Shown here one piece after another: positions 17,462 through 25,128 of a DNA stretch of 64,000 nucleotides. Origin of the DNA: Priestia megaterium (GTDB taxonomy: Bacteria > Bacillota > Bacilli > Bacillales > Bacillaceae_H); NCBI GenBank assembly GCA_008180335.1, contig VTEF01000004.1:248850-312849 (forward strand). Reading direction: 5' to 3'. Position 1 is the stretch's first letter. Each line of letters opens with the position of its first letter. The position numbers and the translations under genes were made by a program. Below the pieces are notes generated by a model, which made no database searches, was not told the DNA's origin, and worked only from the letters and a program-made list of their open reading frames with translations.

Positions 17462-18136
17462 TTAATATTGATAAGTAACATGAACAGTTGCCAAAATGGT
17501 GAGAGACTGGGGCTGAATAGGGGGAGAAGGTGCAGCAAGCATTTTAGCAGAAGTGACATACGGTTCAGCACGTTCAGCACTTACCTCTTGGACGAGAGAG
17601 GGAGTGGGAGCTAGTGTAATAGCTAACGTTTTTGCAATTGTATTTGCCTTCTCTTGTGCATTTAATAAAGCAGCAGCAAGTGCTTCATTTTCATAAGATT
17701 GTGGATTGGTTACATGAAAACGAATGTCTTGTGCAATATTGGCTCCATTGGTAATTGCTGAGCTGTACACTTCACCTGCTTGTTTGACATCTTGAACCGT
17801 TATTTCAAATAAATGTTGAATTTCATAGCCAACTAATATAGATTTTCCATCACTATAATCATATTTAGGGGTAATGGTAAAAGAAGATGTTTCAATTTGT
17901 TCTTGAGTTAGCCCAAGCTGTGTAAAGCCATCAATCATTTGGTTAGAAACAAGAGCATTTTCTTTAAGTGCTTGTTGGACATCTACGTTTTCTGTACGTA
18001 CACCGACAATAATTGAAATTTTATCAGGACTAGCAGTCACAAAACCTTCACCCACAACCTTTATATGGCGTATATCATCGTTCATTCTTGTTTGAGCGTG
18101 AAATGATTGACCATAAGGAAAATAAGAAGGATGCAT
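17462..18136 (-). CDS. SIMPL domain (DUF541) protein
   Basis: A 224-residue protein with the SIMPL/DUF541 pattern: VVGEGFVTASPDKISIIVGVRTEN at about residues 27-50, then TITPKYDYSDGKSILVGYEI and AQEKANTIAKTLAITL, and a C-terminal beta strand. Members are named after a mouse IRAK-signalling protein; bacterial ones (BP26-like) are usually exported, but no signal peptide is visible here, so it may be cytosolic or surface-attached by another route. AGGAGG lies about 10 bases before ATG. The physiological role is unknown. Confidence 0.82.
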   Translation of the reverse strand: MHPSYFPYGQSFHAQTRMNDDIRHIKVVGEGFVTASPDKISIIVGVRTENVDVQQALKENALVSNQMIDGFTQLGLTQEQIETSSFTITPKYDYSDGKSILVGYEIQHLFEITVQDVKQAGEVYSSAITNGANIAQDIRFHVTNPQSYENEALAAALLNAQEKANTIAKTLAITLAPTPSLVQEVSAERAEPYVTSAKMLAAPSPPIQPQSLTILATVHVTYQY

Positions 18137-18270
18137 CTCTTAAAACCTCCTACATGAAATGTTTTCACTTTGACTGGGATGACGTTGCCTTCCGCCTTTC
18201 TTATCAACTCGTTAAGAGTGGGATAAGATGATATTCTATATATATGAATTACAAACTTGTATTACATCTT

Positions 18271-18316
18271 AGAAAAGAAAAAGGTTCACAAGTCTAGACT
18301 TGTGAACCTTTTTCTT
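18271..18316 (-). terminator. Perfect-palindrome terminator after opuE
   Basis: A 46-base perfect palindrome centred on TCTAGA, with arms beginning AAAAGAAAAAGGTTCACAAG. CCTTTTTCTTTT follows the stem on either strand. It lies just past the opuE stop. Confidence 0.8.
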
Positions 18317-18319
18317 TTA

Positions 18320-19804
18320 TTATAATTGAGTATTTTCTTCTAGCGTTTCTTTCATTTCATTGAATTGACCTTGCACCTTTTTAGAAGGGTCTTTAGTCAA
18401 TAGGCTTACAATGATAACTGCAAGTAAACTTAAGAAAAATCCTGGAATCATTTCATATACTGTTTCTTTTAATGTGGGAATATTTACCCAGATTAAAACG
18501 GTAGCAGCTCCGGTAATCATACCGGCAAGAGCACCCCAGCGATTCATCTTCTTCCAGTATAAGCTTAATAAGATCGCTGGACCGAATGCAGAACCAAATC
18601 CTGCCCACGCATAACCTACAAGTCCTAAGATTGTATCATTTGGATTTAATGATAGTAAAATACCGATAATTGCCACACCTAATACGGCAGCCCGACCAAC
18701 TGTTACAAGCTCTTTATCTGTTGCATTGCGGCGGAAGAATGTTTTATAGAAGTCTTCTGTTACCGCACTTGATGTTACTAATAATTGTGATGAAATGGTA
18801 CTCATAATAGCTGCTAAAATGGCTGCAAGTAAGAACCCAGTAATGAACGGGTGGAATAATACTTGAGCAAACTTAATGAAAATTGTTTCTGGATCAGCTA
18901 ATGTTGTTGCTGTTTGGTCTACATATGCAATACCAACTAAACCAGTTAACATGGCTCCTATGATTGAAATAATCATCCACGTCATACCGATACGGCGAGC
19001 AGGCTTTAGCTCTTTTACAGATGAAATAGCCATGAAACGAACGATAATATGTGGCTGACCGAAATAACCAAGCCCCCATGCAAGAAATGAAATAATTCCA
19101 ATGACTGTTGTTCCTTTAAAGAAGTCCAAGTATGTTGGATCAATATCACGAACAATATCAAATGTTGTTCCAACACCACCAAGTTCAGTAAATGCAACGA
19201 TTGGAACTAAAACAAGCGCAATGAACATAATAACGCCTTGCACAAAATCTGTTAAACTTACGGCTAAAAATCCGCCAAACAATGTGTAAGCGATAACGAC
19301 GCCTGCAGTTACAAATAAACCAATTTGATAATTCAAACCAAATGCTGATTCAAATAATCGACCACCTGATACCATGCCAGCTGAAGTGTAAAGGGTGAAG
19401 AAAGTGAAAATAACGATGGCTGATACTGTTCGAAGAACTTTTGATTTGTCGTTAAATCGGTTCTCGAAAAAGTCTGGGATTGTAATGGAGTCATTCGCAA
19501 CTTCAGTATAAGTACGAAGACGTGGGGCGAGGATTAGGTAGTTAAGGTAAGCACCAATTGATAATCCGATAGCAATCCATAAACTTGAAACCCCTGTTGT
19601 ATACATCGAGCCCGGTAACCCCATTAACATCCATCCACTCATGTCGGAGGCTCCAGCAGATAATGCTGTAACAGCAGGACCAAGTCCACGACCGCCTAAC
19701 ATATACCCTGAAATATCATCAGTAGATTTTTTATAAGCATACCAGCCGATAGCTAGCATCCCTATAAAATAAATCGCTAGTGAAATAAAAAGACTAATAT
19801 CCAC
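18320..19804 (-). CDS. opuE: Sodium/proline symporter, OpuE-type
   Basis: Solute:sodium symporter (SSS family) of 494 residues with about 13 membrane segments. It shows the PutP-type N-terminus ([33 protein letters not shown]) and [15 protein letters not shown]. It imports proline with sodium, either for osmoprotection (OpuE) or catabolism (PutP). OpuE is preferred because a sigma-B-like promoter lies upstream and no proline-catabolic genes adjoin. GTG at 19804 follows AGGAGAGATATT. The gene is monocistronic between two hairpins. Confidence 0.85.
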   Translation of the reverse strand: MDISLFISLAIYFIGMLAIGWYAYKKSTDDISGYMLGGRGLGPAVTALSAGASDMSGWMLMGLPGSMYTTGVSSLWIAIGLSIGAYLNYLILAPRLRTYTEVANDSITIPDFFENRFNDKSKVLRTVSAIVIFTFFTLYTSAGMVSGGRLFESAFGLNYQIGLFVTAGVVIAYTLFGGFLAVSLTDFVQGVIMFIALVLVPIVAFTELGGVGTTFDIVRDIDPTYLDFFKGTTVIGIISFLAWGLGYFGQPHIIVRFMAISSVKELKPARRIGMTWMIISIIGAMLTGLVGIAYVDQTATTLADPETIFIKFAQVLFHPFITGFLLAAILAAIMSTISSQLLVTSSAVTEDFYKTFFRRNATDKELVTVGRAAVLGVAIIGILLSLNPNDTILGLVGYAWAGFGSAFGPAILLSLYWKKMNRWGALAGMITGAATVLIWVNIPTLKETVYEMIPGFFLSLLAVIIVSLLTKDPSKKVQGQFNEMKETLEENTQL

Positions 19805-19890
19805 AATATCTCTCCTTTTTCTGTTTCTTTACATGACCTGTGGAAAATCGTGTCATGAAAACAGCTTACGGTGTTTTAAGCTAACAAACT

Positions 19891-19916
19891 TTTCCCGCTG
19901 TATCAAGTTTTTAAAC
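19891..19916 (-). promoter_or_regulatory. Candidate sigma-B promoter for opuE
   Basis: Reading the minus strand: GTTTAA (19916-19911), exactly 14 bases, GGGAAA (19896-19891). This fits the sigma-B consensus GTTTAA-N13-15-GGGWAW. B. subtilis opuE is known to use a sigma-B promoter in addition to sigma-A. Confidence 0.65.
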
Positions 19917-20247
19917 ATAAAAATCTGGTAGATGAAAGGGTGTTAACCCCTAGGTTGATAGTAATGAAAGGGTTTTCAAAATAAAAATAAAGTAAAACTA
20001 TTCTGAATATTAAAAACCGGAAACTTCATGATAATTCAGTTAAAATAAACATAGGAAATTAATTTTAAAATTATCATGACATTCAATTAAACCATAACAA
20101 GTTTTTCTGTTATTAATATGCGTAAATTTCAAACAAAAATGTAAGGTTAAGAAAGAATATTTTTAAATGTTCTGTTTATTTGCTATCAGCGAAAGCGGAT
20201 TAATAAGAAATATTCAATTGAATTTCTAGGGATTATCAGTTAATAAA
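19917..20247. repeat. AT-rich intergenic region with an 11-bp inverted repeat
   Basis: No gene is supported. TCATGATAATT at 20026-20036 is repeated inverted as AATTATCATGA at 20069-20079 with a 32-base spacer. The stretch may hold the second opuE promoter. Confidence 0.5.
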
Positions 20248-20279
20248 GGAGGAATCTGATTAGCAAACAGATTCCTCCT
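20248..20279 (-). terminator. Hairpin after the YhcN/YlaJ-type gene
   Basis: AGGAGGAATCTG and CAGATTCCTCCT form a 12-bp stem. On the minus strand it is followed by only a short TTTATT, so it is a modest terminator. Confidence 0.55.
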
Positions 20280-20347
20280 CTATTAATTAATAGTCTTATC
20301 TTATACTTCTCATAGTTAAATTATGAACATTTGCGAGTATCTCTAAC

Positions 20348-20872
20348 TTACTGATCGTTTGGGAAGATTTCTCTAACTACTGCATTGAATTCATCGATGA
20401 TACTTGTGACTGGATGACCGGCTTCTAATTGGTTAACAAATCCATTCATTCGATTTATGAAGTCTGGATTTGTTGACACATACACATTATTAATGTGTTT
20501 ATCTGATTTGTTTACTTCACTTACAATTTTACGTTCTATATCTTTTGTCATATTACCTTGTGTATTCGTGTTTAGAACTGCAGCTACGTATGCGTTATGG
20601 TTCGTTACAATAACGTTTGCATTTTTTACGTCATTTAACGCTGTTACACGATCAGCAGCATCATTAGCTATTTGTATACGAGATTCCGCATATTGGTTAC
20701 GGATTTTCTCTGGATTAAAACCGCTGTTATCTATGTTATTTTCATATGATACATTTCGAACAGTGTCATCATTAATTAATCCATCTTTGCCTTGGTTTAT
20801 TGTATTACAGCCAAATAATGAAAGAGTTGTCATGCACCCCATAACGAACATGAATGATTTTTTCATCAGCAC
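20348..20872 (-). CDS. YhcN/YlaJ family sporulation lipoprotein
   Basis: A 174-residue lipoprotein. A short signal MLMKKSFMFVMGCMTTLSLFGC ends in the lipobox LFGC, giving a lipidated Cys 22. The mature part shows the YhcN/YlaJ pattern: AADRVTALNDVKNANVIVTNHNAYVAAVL and DKHINNVYVSTNPDFINRMNGF. Family members are forespore- or spore-membrane lipoproteins in Bacillus. GTG at 20872 is 6 bases from AAGGAG; ATG 20866 is a less well spaced alternative. It is divergent from a 56-residue gene. Confidence 0.85.
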   Translation of the reverse strand: MLMKKSFMFVMGCMTTLSLFGCNTINQGKDGLINDDTVRNVSYENNIDNSGFNPEKIRNQYAESRIQIANDAADRVTALNDVKNANVIVTNHNAYVAAVLNTNTQGNMTKDIERKIVSEVNKSDKHINNVYVSTNPDFINRMNGFVNQLEAGHPVTSIIDEFNAVVREIFPNDQ

Positions 20873-20980
20873 TATTCACTCCTTTTGTGTGTTCACATTC
20901 GTTATCATTTGTAAAAATGTAAGCAACCATACATAAAAAAAATCTGGCTGTTTATACTAGAATCAGAAGGAGGGGTTAGA

Positions 20981-21151
20981 ATGTTCAATCAAATTGAAAA
21001 TAGTTCATTAATTCTACATACACATGAGAACAACCAAGAAAAAAGAACGGTATTCCATCTTTCAGAAGATGAAGCAAGATTACTATTTGAAACCTTGCAA
21101 AACAAACGAAAAGAAGTAATTGATGAACATATCGACGAAATGCTTACATAA
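20981..21151 (+). CDS. Hypothetical 56-residue protein
   Basis: Starts MFNQIENSSLILHTHENNQE and contains RTVFHLSEDEARLLFETLQN before a basic-acidic helix ending in IDEMLT. AGAAGGAGGGGTTAGA precedes ATG, an excellent ribosome site. It is acidic and soluble, with a likely beta-strand then helix layout. I know no family name. It stands alone between the divergent lipoprotein gene and the cold-shock leader. Confidence 0.65.
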   Translation: MFNQIENSSLILHTHENNQEKRTVFHLSEDEARLLFETLQNKRKEVIDEHIDEMLT

Positions 21152-21189
21152 TATATTTATGTAAAAATTTCTAAAAAAAGGATTAAAAC

Positions 21190-21218
21190 TTGCATTTGAT
21201 TTTTTGTTCATGTAAAAT
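21190..21218 (+). promoter_or_regulatory. Sigma-A promoter for the cold-shock gene
   Basis: TTGCAT at 21190, 17-base spacer, TAAAAT at 21213. This gives a leader of about 220 bases before the csp start. Confidence 0.6.
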
Positions 21219-21224
21219 GAAAAC

Positions 21225-21447
21225 GTAAACAAGTTTAATAAATTTGACTATTTTCACAATCGTTGTTCTGGTAGCGATTGTAAATAGTAAGAAACATTCA
21301 CAGGCTAGATGAAGTACACAATTCACGTGTTATAAAGGGTATCTACTTCGTTGTGGATGATCTTTATAATATGTGAATTTTTTATTTACGCTGTAAATAT
21401 AGAGTAACATATTAAAAATTTTTTACATTTTTTTGGAGGGTTTTTAC
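21225..21447 (+). promoter_or_regulatory. Long structured 5' leader of the cold-shock gene
   Basis: Two strong hairpins are visible. CTATTTTCACAATCG pairs with CGATTGTAAATAG (21247-21290). AATTCACGTGTTATAAAG (21320) pairs over 18 positions with CTTTATAATATGTGAATT (21362-21379) and is followed by TTTTTATTT, so it looks like a terminator inside the leader. Within its loop TACTTC can pair with the upstream GAAGTA (21311). Cold-shock leaders act as temperature-responsive structures in other bacteria; that reading is inferred here. Confidence 0.6.
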
Positions 21448-21651
21448 ATGGCTACTACAGGTACAGTAAAATGGTTTAACAGCGAAAAAGGTTTTGGATT
21501 CATTGAAGTTCCAGGCGAAAATGATGTATTCGTTCATTTTTCAGCTATTCAAACAGAAGGTTTCAAAACGTTAGAAGAAGGCCAACGTGTTGAGTTTGAA
21601 ATCGTTGAAGGTCAACGTGGCCCACAAGCTGAAAATGTAGTAAAACTCTAA
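21448..21651 (+). CDS. Cold-shock protein, CspA/CspB family
   Basis: A 67-residue single OB-fold RNA chaperone binding single-stranded RNA/DNA. The RNP1 motif KGFGFIEV and RNP2 motif VFVHFS are intact, preceded by [26 protein letters not shown] precedes ATG. It resembles Bacillus CspB/CspC/CspD; which one cannot be settled by eye. Expression is probably governed by the roughly 220-base structured leader. Confidence 0.95.
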   Translation: MATTGTVKWFNSEKGFGFIEVPGENDVFVHFSAIQTEGFKTLEEGQRVEFEIVEGQRGPQAENVVKL

Positions 21652-21665
21652 TTAATAACAAATTT

Positions 21666-21694
21666 AAAGCTGTCGCTTAGCGGCAGCTTTTTTG
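21666..21694 (+). terminator. Terminator after the cold-shock gene
   Basis: AAGCTGTCGC, TTA loop, GCGGCAGCTT then TTTTT. Confidence 0.88.
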
Positions 21695-21712
21695 TGTTTC
21701 TATAAAAATCTA

Positions 21713-21741
21713 TTGACACCTTTGTTAGAAACATGTATTTT
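21713..21741 (+). promoter_or_regulatory. Sigma-A promoter for the acetate transporter gene
   Basis: Perfect TTGACA at 21713, 17-base spacer, TATTTT at 21736, 20 bases before the TAGGAGGT ribosome site. Confidence 0.65.
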
Positions 21742-21772
21742 ATTGAAGCATGTGTATTTTAGGAGGTAAAAA

Positions 21773-22387
21773 ATGAATCAGCAGCAAACACAACACGTAA
21801 AGATTACAACAGCTGACCCATCAGCAATTGGCTTATTCGGTTTAGCAATGGTCACGCTTGTCGCTTCCTCGCAAAAATTAGGCTTGACGGACGGGGTAGC
21901 CTTTGTTTTACCATGGGCTCTCTTTTTAGGTGGTTTAGCCCAACTATTTGCGGCAATTCAAGATGGTAAGCATAATAATACATTCGGAATGACAGCATTC
22001 GGCGCATTTGGTCTGTTTTGGTTTGGGGTAGCAGCTTCATGGCTGATACAATTAGGTGTTTTCGGTGAAGAGCTTGCATCCGCAGTGGATGGAAAGCAAC
22101 TAGGCATGGCGTTTATCGGCTACTTAATTTTCAGCTTATTTATGACAGTTGGAGCAATGGAAACGCATAAAGTATTATTTATAATCTTTGTACTTATTGA
22201 TTTCTTGTTCATCGGTTTAGCATTAAGTTCTTTTAATGTTATGTATCATGTTACACACATGGTAGCTGCAGTTTCAGAACTGTTAATTGCCATTATGTCT
22301 TTTTACGGCTCAGCAGCTGCAGTGTTAAATACACACTTTGGTAAAGAAGTGCTACCAGTTGGAAAACCATTTGGTGTTTTTAAGTAA
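21773..22387 (+). CDS. Acetate uptake transporter (GPR1/FUN34/YaaH family)
   Basis: A 204-residue membrane protein with six predicted helices. The family hallmark near the N-terminus appears as DPSAIGLFGLAMVTLV, related to the NPAPLGL motif of SatP/YaaH acetate-proton symporters. Further helices include FGAFGLFWFGVAASWLI and a polar SxxNVMYHVTHMVAAVSELL segment. AGGAGGTAAAAA precedes ATG. It is monocistronic, with its own promoter and a hairpin terminator. Substrate (acetate/succinate) is inferred from the family. Confidence 0.85.
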   Translation: MNQQQTQHVKITTADPSAIGLFGLAMVTLVASSQKLGLTDGVAFVLPWALFLGGLAQLFAAIQDGKHNNTFGMTAFGAFGLFWFGVAASWLIQLGVFGEELASAVDGKQLGMAFIGYLIFSLFMTVGAMETHKVLFIIFVLIDFLFIGLALSSFNVMYHVTHMVAAVSELLIAIMSFYGSAAAVLNTHFGKEVLPVGKPFGVFK

Positions 22388-22421
22388 TAAAAAAGGATTG
22401 TCAGCTGACAATCCTTTTTTT
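22388..22421. terminator. Bidirectional terminator
   Basis: AAAAAAGGATTGTCAGCTGACAATCC-type perfect stem centred on CAGCTG, followed by TTTTTTT; it lies between convergent genes. Confidence 0.88.
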
Positions 22422-22465
22422 CGTTCAAGGCGTACGGGAGTAAAAAATTAGTAACTTTCAAGCTC

Positions 22466-23368
22466 TTACATTACAACACTTAATACAACAGGCAGTGTAA
22501 TTAAACTAAGACATGTACTAATTAAGGTAGAAGATGATACAAAATCAGTATCTGTATTATATTCAAGTGCATACATTGTTGTATTGGCAGCGGTAGGCAT
22601 TGCTGCCATAATGACCAATATTTGTTTAGTCATTTGATCAATGGGTAAAAATTGAACAATAATAAAGGCAATAACAGGTGAGAGTAATAATTTTAAAGAT
22701 AGAGAAAATGATAATTTATGAATGGCCACATCTTTTAGCTTAATATTCGCTAATTGCATTCCCAGTACAATCATCACTGTTGGAATCGTTGCACTAGCTA
22801 CAAGGTTAACAGCTTCTGAGATGGCAGGGGACAATGCGATGTTTAGGATTTGAAAAACGATTCCTAATATTGCTCCATATACAATGGGCATTCGCCGGAC
22901 AGCTCGCAATGCAGATTGTACGCCATTTGCTTCTGGGCTCCCTTTGGCAGCGTAATATACACCGATTGTACACATAATTAGCTGCTGAAGCACCATTAAT
23001 ACAATAGCAATATCTAATCCAATCGCACCAAAAACAAGTAATACAACAGGTGTGCCATAATTGCCATTGTTCATAAAAGCAGAGGCTAAGATCATACCGC
23101 ACACTTCAGTTATCGAATACTTCTTAACAAAACCAATTATACGAACAATCATAATAATAGAGAAGCAAAGAATCAGAAGAAATGCACCTAAATAGGCATA
23201 TGTAATGTCTATTTTATTTGTATAAAAAGTTTGAAATACTAAAACGGGTGACATTAAATAAAGTGACATTTTTGAAATGTTTTTTACATCAAAGCCAATT
23301 GTTTTTTGGCCGATGAACCCAATTGAAAAAATCCCAAAAACAGGGAGCAATACTTGCAAAAATTCCAT
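22466..23368 (-). CDS. AEC (auxin efflux carrier) family permease
   Basis: A 300-residue integral membrane protein with about ten helices. It matches the AEC/membrane-transport family: N-terminal LLPVFGIFSIGFIGQK, FMNNGNYGTPVVLLVFG (the conserved Asn-Gly-Pro crossover) and VMIVLGMQLANIKL, with MPTAANTTMYALEY near the end. Bacterial members transport malate/malonate or other carboxylates. The substrate is unknown here. It stands alone, divergent from the next small gene. Confidence 0.85.
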   Translation of the reverse strand: MEFLQVLLPVFGIFSIGFIGQKTIGFDVKNISKMSLYLMSPVLVFQTFYTNKIDITYAYLGAFLLILCFSIIMIVRIIGFVKKYSITEVCGMILASAFMNNGNYGTPVVLLVFGAIGLDIAIVLMVLQQLIMCTIGVYYAAKGSPEANGVQSALRAVRRMPIVYGAILGIVFQILNIALSPAISEAVNLVASATIPTVMIVLGMQLANIKLKDVAIHKLSFSLSLKLLLSPVIAFIIVQFLPIDQMTKQILVIMAAMPTAANTTMYALEYNTDTDFVSSSTLISTCLSLITLPVVLSVVM

Positions 23369-23494
23369 AGCAACCTCCTTTCTGTCTTTACTAACCAGAA
23401 AAACGTGTTAAATTAAAATCTGTATCGTAATATACTTATTATACAGAAATTTCAAGAATATCGATAGATAGTATAGATGAAAAGGGGGAGAGCG

Positions 23495-23671
23495 ATGAAC
23501 CGATTTCATTGTTGTGCAACTTGTCAGCATTTTAGAAGTTTGAAAATAGAGGATGGGATGCAGTATGTTTGTGAACGTTTAGGGTATGAAACGAAACCTG
23601 TGTACCAATTTACCTGCTGGAGTCCAACAGAAAAAGTGAAAAAATTAATAAAAAAAGAAGCAAATAAATAA
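23495..23671 (+). CDS. Small cysteine-rich protein, probable zinc binder
   Basis: A 58-residue protein: MNRFHCCATCQHFRSLKIED then YVCERLGYETKPVYQFTCW and a Lys-rich tail. The CxxC pair (Cys 7 and Cys 10, with an extra Cys 6), followed by two more Cys, is a plausible zinc site. ATG 23495 follows GGGGGAGAGCG; an in-frame ATG at 23477 lacks a site. I recall similar short proteins in Bacillaceae without function. Confidence 0.68.
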   Translation: MNRFHCCATCQHFRSLKIEDGMQYVCERLGYETKPVYQFTCWSPTEKVKKLIKKEANK

Positions 23672-23702
23672 AGCCTTATTTCTGATAGAAATAAGGCTTT
23701 AT
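23670..23702 (+). terminator. Terminator after the small Cys-rich gene
   Basis: AAAGCCTTATTTC, TGATA loop, GAAATAAGGCTTT. The T tract is short. Confidence 0.65.
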
Positions 23703-23732
23703 TACATGTTTAAGAAGCTGCACACGAACCGA

Positions 23733-24026
23733 TCATTCCTCAACTGGTAGATGCGTATGACAGAAATCTTTTACAATCGTTTCTTCTTCTTCCTCTAAGT
23801 CAAAATCAAGTACATTGTTTGTTGCTGTTTCGAAAAAGTATGCTTGTACAATCGATGACTCTTCACCATCTACAACATAAACAAGGCGTAATGCAAGATC
23901 ATTTCCAGTATAGAGTTCATCCTCTTCATCTACATGAATATATAGATGAAATTCATAACGTTCTCCAGATAATAATCCAAATGGATCTTTTAACTTTTCC
24001 GCTGTATATTCTTGAATTGTAAACAT
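23733..24026 (-). CDS. DUF6509-like protein
   Basis: A 97-residue acidic protein starting MFTIQEYTAEKLKDPFGLLS, with a beta-rich pattern (YEFHLYIHVDEEDELYTGND) and a strongly acidic helix LDFDLEEEEETIVKDFC. The DPFG-GxRYEF-VDEEDELY pattern matches a Bacillus family I recall as DUF6509; the number is from memory. The function is unknown. AAAGAAAGGG lies about 7 bases before ATG. Confidence 0.65.
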   Translation of the reverse strand: MFTIQEYTAEKLKDPFGLLSGERYEFHLYIHVDEEDELYTGNDLALRLVYVVDGEESSIVQAYFFETATNNVLDFDLEEEEETIVKDFCHTHLPVEE

Positions 24027-24358
24027 ATAAAAACCCTTTCTTTATGTAAATAAAATCTGTCTTATCTTTTTCCTCGTTCTATGAATGTATGAACAGCTAG
24101 ACTTTTTTGCCATTACTATTAATAAGATTCCTTTTAAATTAAAAGATGTTTAGGTGGTTTCCTTCATTATAACGTAAAATTCTTTCATGAACAAAAGTAA
24201 AGATAGACTCTGCTATTGAATATTGTAAATCTCTATCCTTCGTATGTACAATACAGCTATTATCTGCATGTTATTTGCTTATATAGTTTATCCTGTCTAT
24301 TCAAATTTAATTTAGGCTGATATACTAAAAATAAAAAACAATCATTCAATTTTCAGAC
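24027..24358. other. Intergenic region before the marR gene
   Basis: About 330 bases of AT-rich sequence. I see no supportable ORF with a ribosome site and no strong hairpin. Confidence 0.5.
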
Positions 24359-24402
24359 AGTATTAAAAAATACTTGCATAAACAACTATTTTTTAATAGT
24401 AT
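24359..24402 (+). promoter_or_regulatory. marR promoter with two operator-like palindromes
   Basis: AGTATT-AAAA-AATACT at 24359-24374 and ACTATT-TTTT-AATAGT at 24385-24400 are adjacent inverted repeats with centres 26 bases apart. TTGCAT at 24374 and TAGTAT at 24397 (17-base spacer) form a plausible promoter lying between and over them. This arrangement fits MarR autoregulation. Confidence 0.55.
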
Positions 24403-24434
24403 AAACTTAGTAAAGAGAAGGAGTGTTTGGTTTA

Positions 24435-24875
24435 ATGAGTAATGAAAATTACAAATTAGATGATTCGCTCGGTTATCGGTTGTTCCATGCATCACGACTA
24501 ATGATCAATCGATTAAACCAACATTTTAAGCACAACCATTTTCCACTTACATATGAGCAATGGCAAATCATGAGCCGATTATATGAAAAAGATGGACAAA
24601 CGCAAAATCAATTGGCAATTCAAAATGAGCGTGATCAGGCAAGTGTTTCACGACTTATAGATAATATGATCAAGCGAGGTCTTGTTAACCGGGTTCCTCA
24701 TGTGACAGATCGAAGAATTAATCTCATTTATTTAACAAACTATGGAGTAGAAATTAGAGCAGAGTTAGAACAGTTAGCTAAACAAACGATTGCTGATGCA
24801 GCAAACGGATTTACTGAAGAAGAGTTAGATGCCTGTTTGACCATGCTTGATAAAATTAGAGATAATTTGAAGTAA
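24435..24875 (+). CDS. MarR family transcriptional regulator
   Basis: A 146-residue winged-helix regulator: GYRLFHASRLMINRLNQHFK (dimerisation helix), YEQWQIMSRLYEKDGQTQNQ, recognition helix QASVSRLIDNMIKRGLVNR and wing VTDRRINLIYLT. MarR proteins bind palindromic operators as dimers and release them on ligand or oxidant. ATG 24435 is 11 bases after AAGGAG. The nearest candidate target besides itself is the downstream iron-siderophore importer, but that operon has its own Fur box, so the regulated genes are unknown. Confidence 0.85.
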   Translation: MSNENYKLDDSLGYRLFHASRLMINRLNQHFKHNHFPLTYEQWQIMSRLYEKDGQTQNQLAIQNERDQASVSRLIDNMIKRGLVNRVPHVTDRRINLIYLTNYGVEIRAELEQLAKQTIADAANGFTEEELDACLTMLDKIRDNLK

Positions 24876-24921
24876 TTTTTTTGGGCAGATACTTGTCTAG
24901 ACAAGTATCTGCCCAAAAAAA
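24876..24921. repeat. 46-base perfect palindrome with T tract on the 5' side
   Basis: Seven T, a 32-base palindrome centred on TCTAGA with arm GGGCAGATACTTG, then seven A. The order is opposite to an intrinsic terminator on both strands, because U would precede rather than follow the stem. Confidence 0.7.
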
Positions 24922-25016
24922 TCAGATAATTATACTAAAAAGTAAAAAACATCTATAGAGTTGTAGAACACATTATAAAATGATTTTTCTAAATCATTTT
25001 CTTTTTTAATCATCAA

Positions 25017-25031
25017 TGATAATGATTATCT
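25017..25031. promoter_or_regulatory. Fur box before fpbNOPQ
   Basis: TGATAATGATTATCT differs from the 7-1-7 consensus TGATAATnATTATCA only at the last base. It lies about 100 bases before the importer operon and implies iron repression. Confidence 0.82.
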
Positions 25032-25128
25032 TTATCGAGAGAATGGTAATTCCGTTTTTGATTAATCGTAAAAGATGGTAGACAGACAAGAAAAATGAAA
25101 ATTGAGTGAAGTAAGGAAGAGTTATGCC

